Positions 57,370-64,000 of a stretch of DNA of 64,000 nucleotides are shown here, piece after piece. The stretch's first letter is position 1. Each line of letters opens with the position of its first letter. Origin of the DNA: an uncultured cyanobacterium (GTDB lineage: Bacteria > Cyanobacteriota > Cyanobacteriia > Cyanobacteriales > Geitlerinemataceae); the NCBI GenBank assembly GCA_937899645.1, contig CALCCD010000010.1, positions 1 through 64,000 of the forward strand, written 5' to 3'. Made by a program: the position numbers and the translations under genes. The notes beneath the pieces are model-generated. The model ran no database searches. It had not been told where the DNA came from and saw only the letters and a program-made list of their open reading frames with translations.

Positions 57370-57909
57370 ATGATCGGCAACCCCGACTTTTTAATGGGCG
57401 GCGCGGCGGACTCGAATCAAGCGTCGGAATTTCAGCAGCTCGAAACCCCCGAAGGCGAGCTACACCTGCGTTTTGCCCTCGCTTCCGGCCAGCAGCTCGT
57501 CTTGCCCGCCGTGGGGATTAACGAAGTTTTCGACCCCTCGCCGGACGAGATCACGCCAATGCCCAACGTCTCGCCGCTGCTGCTCGGAACGTTTAACGTG
57601 CGCGGTCGCGTCGTCTGGGTCGCTGACCTCGGCCAGTTCCTCGGCGACCCCAAACCGCTCAACGCCGAGCGCACCCAGCTGTTCGTGATTGCCGTCGAAG
57701 ATCAGGACACTATACTGGGGCTAGCCGTCGATCGAATCGTCAAAATGCAGTGGCTCGATATCGACAACCTGCAAGCATCGACGAGCACCCTCGATGGCAT
57801 GGCTCCGTTCCTAAAGGGAGAGTGGGTCTTTGAGGAAGAAGATCAGGTCGTAACGCTCAGTCTGCTCGATCGAGTCTCCGTGCTTCGATCGGCGCGCTGG
57901 GCTGCGTAG
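57370..57909 (+). CDS. pilI: CheW-like coupling protein (PilI-type)
   Basis: I set the start at the ATG at 57370 (MIGNPDFLMGGAADS), four bases after the pilH stop, which gives 179 residues. The CheW fold is visible: LRFALASGQQLVLPAVGINEVF, ITPMPNVSPLLLGTFNVRGRVVWVADLGQFLG, LFVIAVEDQDTILGLAVDRI. It bridges receptor and CheA in the chemosensory array. The N-terminal ~35 residues are a flexible extension. An upstream frame overlapping pilH is less likely. The gene is 159 bp upstream of pilJ, and that gap holds a triple 13-bp repeat. Confidence 0.93.
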   Translation: MIGNPDFLMGGAADSNQASEFQQLETPEGELHLRFALASGQQLVLPAVGINEVFDPSPDEITPMPNVSPLLLGTFNVRGRVVWVADLGQFLGDPKPLNAERTQLFVIAVEDQDTILGLAVDRIVKMQWLDIDNLQASTSTLDGMAPFLKGEWVFEEEDQVVTLSLLDRVSVLRSARWAA

Positions 57910-57989
57910 GTGCATCTGCGGCGGTATCGTCACTCGGGATAGAAATGCCGCCTTCAAGGTGCGGTACATTGAGACCGAGCGATCGAAGC

Positions 57990-58028
57990 GCATTTGCCTG
58001 ACGCATTTGCCTAATGCATCTGCCCGAC
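57990..58028 (+). repeat. Three tandem 13-bp repeats before pilJ
   Basis: GCATTTGCCTGAC, GCATTTGCCTAAT and GCATCTGCCCGAC lie head to tail at 57990-58002, 58003-58015 and 58016-58028. The array ends 40 bases before the pilJ ATG. It could be a regulator-binding array or part of the leader of pilJ. Confidence 0.8.
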
Positions 58029-58068
58029 AAGCTGCCAACATTCGAGACTGTGACGCTGGGGAAATTTG

Positions 58069-61000
58069 ATGGCACCAAGCACCGACGACTTCATCCAGGA
58101 GTACGAACGGGCCGAGCAGGCATACATGGATGGCAGCTACGAAGAGGCTGCCGACATTGCCTGTGACCTGATCGAGCGCGAGCCCAACGACCCCAGCACG
58201 CGACTGCTTCTCGGGCACGTCTACTGCGGAATGCAGGACTACCCGAACGCCCGATCGCAGTACGAATTCGTACTAGAACTGTCGGACGAGCCAGAATTTA
58301 TCGAGTACGCTGAAAGCGGCATCGCTTACGTCGATCGCCTCAGCGAAGCAACCGGCGGCCCCGCCTTCGCCACGGTTAACGGCGAGACCAACGGTGCGCC
58401 CGCCCTTGACACCGAAGAAGCGTTCGATATCGGCCTCGGGATCGGCGGCGAGGCAGACGGTGAGGTGGCGGAGGACAGTCCCTTTGGGCTCGACAACGGA
58501 GGCGGCAACTTTGAAGACTTCGACGAGCTAGAGGACGAATCCCAGTTTGCCGAGACCTTGGTGGACGAGAGTGACGAAGCCGGGGACGACGACCCCTTCG
58601 AGAACTTCGCCTTTAGCACCGATGCCGAGAGCCCGATGAAAGCCTGGGCGGGAGAAGTGTCGGAAGACGCCGCCCTTTCCGACGACGATCGAGCCTCGCC
58701 CTTTGGCGAATCGCCTTTCGGAGAGCTGGTCACTGAGGCTGAACCCGAAGATGACGAAACCCATTTCGATCTGGATGCGGGTGAGGCCGCGAACGGCGCT
58801 CGCGCCACCCTGTCCGAGTTTGCCGAAGAGGAGACGCTGCTCAACGACGACAGCGTCGATTATGGAAACGTCGATTACGGAAACGACGATGGCGAGGACG
58901 TCTTCGATGCTGCGGCCTTTGGTGCGGACTTCGGCACGGACGGCGACGATCCGTTAAGCGACGACCTCGAACCGGCGGCCTATCGCGGTGAGGGCGACCC
59001 GTTCCCGATCGCCGAGCGCACCGGTCAGCCCGAGCCCGAACTGCCCCACAGTACCTTTGTCGCCGAACTGCCCGACCTGCTCGGCGACGACGATCGCTCC
59101 CGCGATCCGTTCCCCACCTCCGGCCTCGGCTCCGATATCGACTCGATCGACCTGCCACAACCCTTTTCGGAGTTTGAGGGCTTCGACGAAGCGCCTTTTC
59201 AGACCGGCGAGCCCAACGAATTTAACGGCGCGGACTCTACCGATCTGGCCTTTCCCGAATGGACGCCTCAGAGTAACGCCCCCGAGCTCGGAGCCCAGAG
59301 TTTCGATACCGCCGATACCGATCTGGCCTTCGGGCAGTTTGAAGCCGACAGCGGCACGACGGAAACTTACGTGATGGATCCGCCGCCCGCGCCCAGCGAC
59401 TTTCAGGGCGGCGATCTTCGGAGCGATCTCCAGGACTGGGACGACGATCTACCCGACGGCCAGACGATCTCCGCCCAGGCCCCAAACTCTAGTCTGCCCT
59501 TCGCCGCCAGCGCGGCCCAGGACGCTGAAGACGACGATCGCACCTATATCGCCCCGGGCTCCGAGGAGAACGGATTCGACTTCGATGAGGGCGCCTTCGG
59601 CACCGAAGCCTTCGAGGCCGAAGGCAATGAAGACGGGTTCGGCTTCGATGCTTTCGATGAAGAGTTCGACAGCTCTAGCTTTGTTGGCGAAGAGTCCACC
59701 GGCAACGGCTTCACCCAAAGCAACACCAACAGCGTCGATTTTCTCGACGAAGACGACTTTGGCAGCTTCGGCGATATGGACGCCGTACCCCGCTTCGATG
59801 AGGCAACGAGTGCCAACTTTGGAGCCGATGAGTTTCTCGACGAGGTCAGCGATTTCGAGAGCGGCGGCGGCAACGTCCCCTTCTCCGATATGACCGACGG
59901 CTCGGTGATCCAGGACGAAGAGCTATTTAGCATCGGCACTCAGTCCGAAGCCCTGCCCTCCTTTGCCTCCACCGATAGCGGCATCGCCGAGTCGTCGTCC
60001 GCCGGACCAGAGCAACAGGGTCCGATCGCGTTCTTTGAAAACGCACCGCTACGCACCAAATCCTGGATTGCGGCGCTGGTGGTCGGCGTGCTCTCGGCCT
60101 CGACCGTCGCGGGCATCAGCCACTACTCCAGCCGTCGCTTCGTCGACGATCGGAACGTGGCGATCGAAGTGCGCCGCCAGCTCCTGCCGAAAATCCAGCT
60201 CATCGGCCTAGCGATGTCCGTGGCCTCGGGCGTAGCTGGGGGCGGTATCACCTGGATACTCGGTCGCATCAGCGCCGCCCAGGTGCGCCGTACGACGATC
60301 GGCCTGACCGGCGCGTTCGAGTCGATTTCCCAAGGCGATCTCAACGCCCGCGCCGCCGTAATGTCCGAAGACGAGTTCGGCCAGCTTTCGATCAAGTTCA
60401 ACCAAATGGCGCGGGTGGTCTTTACGACGACCAACGAAGCCCAGCGCCGCGCCGAAGAGATGGAGCAGGCCAAAGAAGACTTGCAGCGCCAGGTGATTCG
60501 TCTCCTGGACGACGTGGAAGGCGCGGCTCGCGGTGACTTGACCGTGACCGCCGAAGTGACCGCCGACGTGCTGGGCGCGGTCGCCGACTCGTTTAACTTG
60601 ACGATTCAAAACCTGCGCGAGATCGTCCAACAGGTGAAGCAGGCTGCCCGTCAGGTGAGTAAGGGCGCGACAGACAGTGAATCGTTCGCGCGATCGCTAG
60701 CCTCTGACGCCCTCAGACAAGCCGAAGAGCTAGCGGCGACCCTGAACTCGGTGCAGGTGATGACTAACTCGATTCAGCAGGTGGCCAAGAGCGCCCGCGA
60801 AGCCGAGGAGGTGGCACGCTCCGCGTCGGTTACCGCACTCAAGGGCGGCGAGGCCGTGGAACGCACCGTGGCCAGCATCCTAGAGATTCGCGAAACGGTC
60901 GCCGAAACCACTCGCAAGGTGAAGCGTCTGGCGGAATCGTCCCAGGAGATTTCCAAGATCGTCGCGCTGATCAGTGGTATTGCTTCGCGGACGAACCTGC

Positions 61001-61476
61001 TGGCACTCAATGCCAGTATCGAGGCGGCACGAGCGGGCGAAGCCGGTCGGGGTTTCGCGATCGTTGCTGACGAAGTCCGCCAGCTCGCCGACCGTTCGGC
61101 GAAAGCGCTGAAGGAAATCGAGCAGATCGTGATGCAAATTCAAAGCGAAACGGGCTCGGTGATGATGGCCATGGAAGAAGGCCAGCAGCAGGTTATCGGC
61201 GGCACGAAGCTGGCCGAACAGGCCAAGCGCTCGCTCGAGGACATCATTCAGGTGGCGAACCGCATCGACGTCCTGGTGCGATCGATTCGCGCCGACACCG
61301 TCGAGCAAACCGAAACCTCCCGCGCGGTGGCGCAGGTCATGCAGGCCGTCGAGCTGACGGCCCAGGAAACCTCCCAGGAAGCGCACCGCGTGTCGGGCTC
61401 GCTGCAAAACCTGGTGGGCGTCTCGCGCGACCTGCTGACCTCGGTGGAACGTTTCCGCGTCGAGGCCACCGACTAA
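58069..61476 (+). CDS. pilJ: Methyl-accepting chemotaxis protein (PilJ-type) with long acidic N-terminus
   Basis: This is a 1135-residue receptor starting at the ATG at 58069 (an upstream TTG is in frame). Residues ~5-95 are TPR-like ([24 protein letters not shown]). About 100-650 is a strongly acidic Phe/Gly/Asp-rich probably disordered segment. Two TM helices (about 664-686 and 708-730) enclose only about 20 residues, so there is no real periplasmic sensor. HAMP spans about 730-785 and the MCP signalling domain ~830-1135, with the conserved tip [32 protein letters not shown]. The TPR and acidic part must face the cytosol if the N-terminus is inside. It is the receptor of the pilus chemosensory array. 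Confidence 0.92.
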   Translation: MAPSTDDFIQEYERAEQAYMDGSYEEAADIACDLIEREPNDPSTRLLLGHVYCGMQDYPNARSQYEFVLELSDEPEFIEYAESGIAYVDRLSEATGGPAFATVNGETNGAPALDTEEAFDIGLGIGGEADGEVAEDSPFGLDNGGGNFEDFDELEDESQFAETLVDESDEAGDDDPFENFAFSTDAESPMKAWAGEVSEDAALSDDDRASPFGESPFGELVTEAEPEDDETHFDLDAGEAANGARATLSEFAEEETLLNDDSVDYGNVDYGNDDGEDVFDAAAFGADFGTDGDDPLSDDLEPAAYRGEGDPFPIAERTGQPEPELPHSTFVAELPDLLGDDDRSRDPFPTSGLGSDIDSIDLPQPFSEFEGFDEAPFQTGEPNEFNGADSTDLAFPEWTPQSNAPELGAQSFDTADTDLAFGQFEADSGTTETYVMDPPPAPSDFQGGDLRSDLQDWDDDLPDGQTISAQAPNSSLPFAASAAQDAEDDDRTYIAPGSEENGFDFDEGAFGTEAFEAEGNEDGFGFDAFDEEFDSSSFVGEESTGNGFTQSNTNSVDFLDEDDFGSFGDMDAVPRFDEATSANFGADEFLDEVSDFESGGGNVPFSDMTDGSVIQDEELFSIGTQSEALPSFASTDSGIAESSSAGPEQQGPIAFFENAPLRTKSWIAALVVGVLSASTVAGISHYSSRRFVDDRNVAIEVRRQLLPKIQLIGLAMSVASGVAGGGITWILGRISAAQVRRTTIGLTGAFESISQGDLNARAAVMSEDEFGQLSIKFNQMARVVFTTTNEAQRRAEEMEQAKEDLQRQVIRLLDDVEGAARGDLTVTAEVTADVLGAVADSFNLTIQNLREIVQQVKQAARQVSKGATDSESFARSLASDALRQAEELAATLNSVQVMTNSIQQVAKSAREAEEVARSASVTALKGGEAVERTVASILEIRETVAETTRKVKRLAESSQEISKIVALISGIASRTNLLALNASIEAARAGEAGRGFAIVADEVRQLADRSAKALKEIEQIVMQIQSETGSVMMAMEEGQQQVIGGTKLAEQAKRSLEDIIQVANRIDVLVRSIRADTVEQTETSRAVAQVMQAVELTAQETSQEAHRVSGSLQNLVGVSRDLLTSVERFRVEATD

Positions 61477-61522
61477 CGGCGATCGCGCCGCCAACACTCT
61501 CAACCGTGACGAAGGGGCAGTC

Positions 61523-64000
61523 ATGCAACCCGAACAGCAGCGAATTTTGGGCTACTTCATCGAAGAAGCTGCCGACCACCTCCAGACGATCGAGCGCGGT
61601 TTGCTCAACCTGCAGGCGACGATCGACGATGCCGAATTCGCCAACGAAATTTTTCGGGCGGCGCACTCGGTCAAAGGTGGCGCTGCGATGCTGGGGCTGA
61701 GCAGCATTCAGACCATGTCCCACCGCCTCGAGGACTATTTCAAAATCCTCAAAGATCGCCCGATCGTCGTCGATCGCGAGGTGGAATCGAACTTTCTGCG
61801 CGTGTTCGACGCGCTCCAAGGCCAGGTGGGCGAGCTGCAGCGCACCGGCGATCCCGGCAGCCTTGATGAAGGCAGCGTCGCCGAACTCGACCCCGTTTTT
61901 GCCGAGCTGAAGTCCCAACTCGATCGCCTCGCCCAGCAGCCAGAACAGCAACTCGAGGAGGACACCGATCGCACCGACGCCACCTTTATGGTCGCGCCGG
62001 AAGTGCCCAGCGTCCGCCCCACGACCCTGCCTCTGTCCCAGCCCTCCGAAGAACAAAGCGCCCTCCAGCTAATTTTTCACACCGACGTGCTAGCGCGCCT
62101 GCGAGAGATCTTGCAGCTCTTCCAACAGCCTGAGACTCTGGAAACTCGCAAGCAAATCTGCGAAATTTGCCGCGTGCTGGCCAAAGTCGGCATTCAGTTC
62201 GAGCTGCCCCAGTGGCGGCACTTACTCGACGTCACCCATGAGGCAGTCTCCCAAGAGAGCAACAGCTTTGGCGAGCTGGCGACGGTGGCGATTAAAGAGC
62301 TCAAGCAGGCCCAGGAGCTGGTGCTGGCCGGACGCGAATCGGAAATCGCGGTCAGCGAGTCGCTCCAGGCGCTGCTGCCTCTAGAGCCCGTGCGCGACGA
62401 TGCGACGGATGGAGCCTTTGACGATCTGTTCGGTGACGCCGACGGGCTGGACGATTTGGGCGACCTGGGCGGTGCGGGCGATGCGGGCGATGCGATTGGC
62501 GCGGGCGAAGACGACGATCTGGGCGGGGACGACCTCTTCGGCGATCTCGACCTCGACGGTGGCGAAGCTGCCGCGCTCGAAACTGCGCCCTCCGACAGTG
62601 ACAAGTCGCGCAACGGCCCGGAAGTAGGGGCGGTGGAACTCAACAGCCTCGCGGATCTGTTCGAGGCGGATCTGAGTGACCTCGACAGTTGGGACAATTT
62701 GGAGGGCAATCCGACAGCGGCGGACAATCCCCTGGGCGATCCCGACGCGGACGATTTAGGCAGCGAGTTTGCCGACCTGTTCGCCAGCGATGACGCGCCC
62801 GCAGAGCCTGTATCTGAAAGCGATGGTGACGATCTCGACAGCCTCTTCGACGGCATTTCCGATGGCGATGGCGACGAAAACGGGTTCGATCTGGCTCAGT
62901 TTACCGAGGCGCAGCAGTCGATCGAGACCGACGACGGAGCTGAGGCGAATGGCGAACTCGACGGCGACTTTGACGATTTGTTCGATCTCGACGGGCCTGC
63001 TGAGGCTGCTTTGGGTCGCGACTCGGGAGGCGGCGCGGGCGACGCCCCCGAAAACGGCAGCGGCGACGAGCTGGACTTTTTGCTAGAGGAAAATAGCCCC
63101 GACGCGCCCGCCGATCGTGCGATCGACCCCGCGATCGACGGGATTGACTTGAGCCTGGAAGGCGAGCTGCTCGGCCTCGACCCCGACCTGCCCGCCGATC
63201 CGCTGGCTGAAGAACTAGCCGCCGACGGGCTGGGCGACCTCGAAGCACTGTTCGGCGGCGCGGGAATAGACGCGAGCCCCGCAGCCCGCCCCGCGCCGGG
63301 GCCCGCCCCGAAGGACGGTTTCGACGACCTGTTCGCGATGGACGACGCACCGGGCCTCACGCCCGCAGCCATCCCGAGCGAGCCGGACTTCGACGACCTC
63401 GATCTATTCGATCGCGATATCGGCGAGGCCGAAACCTTCGCGCCGCCCCAAACGACGCCGCCGATCGAGTCGGGCGACGATCTCTCCCTAGACGGGCTGT
63501 TTGACGATCTAGACGGCGGCGCGGCTAACGGTGCGGCTGACGGCGCGGTTAGCGATGCCGATGGCGATTTTGGTGATTTGTTTGGCGATGCTGGCGGCGG
63601 CTCGGAGAACGGGCTGGGCGCTGGTTTGGACGAGTTGGATGCCGAGCTAGATTTGGGCCTGGGCGACGGCCTGGGCGCAGGATTCGACTCGGTGGGCGAG
63701 CTGCCGGACGAGCCCGACGTATTAGACTTCGATGCGGCCTTTGGTGACGACCTCGATCTTTCGGAAGCGCTGGCGGACGTGTCGCTAGAGGGCGAAGCGC
63801 TGGCCGACCTGGCGAGCTTCGACAACGCCCCGATCGAGGTTGTCGATCCCGACGTAGATCTGAGCTTGTTTCCCCATTTGGGCATTTTGCTCAATTCACC
63901 GGAACCGGAGGCGGGGACAGCGGTGTTCGACGCCCTCGCTCGCTATCTCGATCGCGAGCCCGTGGTGTCCGCGCCTGCCCCCACAGCGAGCGCGGCGAGC
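61523..64000 (+). CDS. pilL: CheA-type hybrid histidine kinase (PilL-type), 5' part
   Basis: The ATG at 61523 follows an AAGGGG element by six bases. The frame is open to the window end, 826 codons, so the catalytic domains are not visible. Residues ~1-110 are an Hpt domain with phospho-acceptor His48 (FRAAHSVKGGAAMLG). About 180-275 is a second helical module. From about residue 290 to the edge the protein is acidic low-complexity sequence rich in DDLF-type motifs (FDDLFGDAD, FADLFASDD, FDDLFAMDD, at least ten). CheA homologues normally continue with dimerisation, HATPase and CheW domains, and PilL-type ones end in a receiver. The gene follows pilJ by 46 bp. Confidence 0.88.
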   Translation, partial: MQPEQQRILGYFIEEAADHLQTIERGLLNLQATIDDAEFANEIFRAAHSVKGGAAMLGLSSIQTMSHRLEDYFKILKDRPIVVDREVESNFLRVFDALQGQVGELQRTGDPGSLDEGSVAELDPVFAELKSQLDRLAQQPEQQLEEDTDRTDATFMVAPEVPSVRPTTLPLSQPSEEQSALQLIFHTDVLARLREILQLFQQPETLETRKQICEICRVLAKVGIQFELPQWRHLLDVTHEAVSQESNSFGELATVAIKELKQAQELVLAGRESEIAVSESLQALLPLEPVRDDATDGAFDDLFGDADGLDDLGDLGGAGDAGDAIGAGEDDDLGGDDLFGDLDLDGGEAAALETAPSDSDKSRNGPEVGAVELNSLADLFEADLSDLDSWDNLEGNPTAADNPLGDPDADDLGSEFADLFASDDAPAEPVSESDGDDLDSLFDGISDGDGDENGFDLAQFTEAQQSIETDDGAEANGELDGDFDDLFDLDGPAEAALGRDSGGGAGDAPENGSGDELDFLLEENSPDAPADRAIDPAIDGIDLSLEGELLGLDPDLPADPLAEELAADGLGDLEALFGGAGIDASPAARPAPGPAPKDGFDDLFAMDDAPGLTPAAIPSEPDFDDLDLFDRDIGEAETFAPPQTTPPIESGDDLSLDGLFDDLDGGAANGAADGAVSDADGDFGDLFGDAGGGSENGLGAGLDELDAELDLGLGDGLGAGFDSVGELPDEPDVLDFDAAFGDDLDLSEALADVSLEGEALADLASFDNAPIEVVDPDVDLSLFPHLGILLNSPEPEAGTAVFDALARYLDREPVVSAPAPTASAAS

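Noticed and set aside
62896-63894. 332-codon Ser/Pro-rich minus-strand frame
   Set aside because: Antisense of the acidic low-complexity part of CheA; Asp codons read backwards give Ser/Val/Ile frames.

Overview
The window is chromosomal DNA from a GC-rich cyanobacterium. Four things point to this. The HIP1 octamer GCGATCGC and its core CGATCG recur throughout, inside genes on both strands. Several families are typical of cyanobacteria: ComFB, DUF4278, HmpF, PATAN-REC regulators, filamentous-haemagglutinin (TPS) proteins with CHAT domains, and DUF4347/RTX proteins. The window ends in a type IV pilus chemotaxis operon with the order PATAN-REC, REC, CheW, MCP, CheA. Gene density is high. I saw no rRNA, tRNA, CRISPR array, transposase or prophage. 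I cannot name the species.

Layout. 1-3.3 kb (minus): a P-loop NTPase followed by a TPR protein cut by the window edge, then a ComFB-domain gene. 4.1-15.7 kb: mostly housekeeping, with an APH-like kinase, mutY, smpB, a large pseudokinase-TPR protein, glmM and gcvP. 15.7-29 kb (minus): three giant secreted proteins in series. Two are TPS/filamentous-haemagglutinin proteins ending in CHAT caspase-like protease domains. The third is a DUF4347-propeller-RTX protein. A cyclic-nucleotide-binding protein and a pentapeptide-repeat protein lie just upstream of them. 30.6-36.6 kb: selO, a Uma2 gene followed by a decayed gene, an isochorismatase-like hydrolase translationally coupled to a PAS histidine kinase, and a GT25-like glycosyltransferase. 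37-43.6 kb: an unknown three-TM membrane protein, NADAR, DUF362, a second Uma2, a methyltransferase and a TonB-like protein. 43.7-49.4 kb: a HAD phosphatase next to a third TPS protein, a membrane-anchored lambda-type endolysin whose end overlaps that TPS gene, and a DUF4278 gene. 50-53.2 kb: a CHASE2-GGDEF diguanylate cyclase and tilS. 53.2-64 kb: hmpF divergent from a pilG-pilH-pilI-pilJ-pilL-like chemosensory operon that runs off the window.

How the genes may work together. The right end is a twitching-motility control module. The PATAN-REC and REC proteins are output regulators, CheW couples, the MCP has almost no periplasmic sensor, and MCP and CheA both carry very long acidic, Phe/Leu-rich, probably disordered segments. 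The middle block is the most unusual part. Three consecutive large exported proteins each have a His/Cys pair in a (known or possible) caspase-like domain, which suggests a cell-surface protease island. The left-end NTPase/TPR pair resembles the two-gene NTPase-repeat conflict or signalling modules of multicellular bacteria. Functions of these accessory systems are inferred from domains only.
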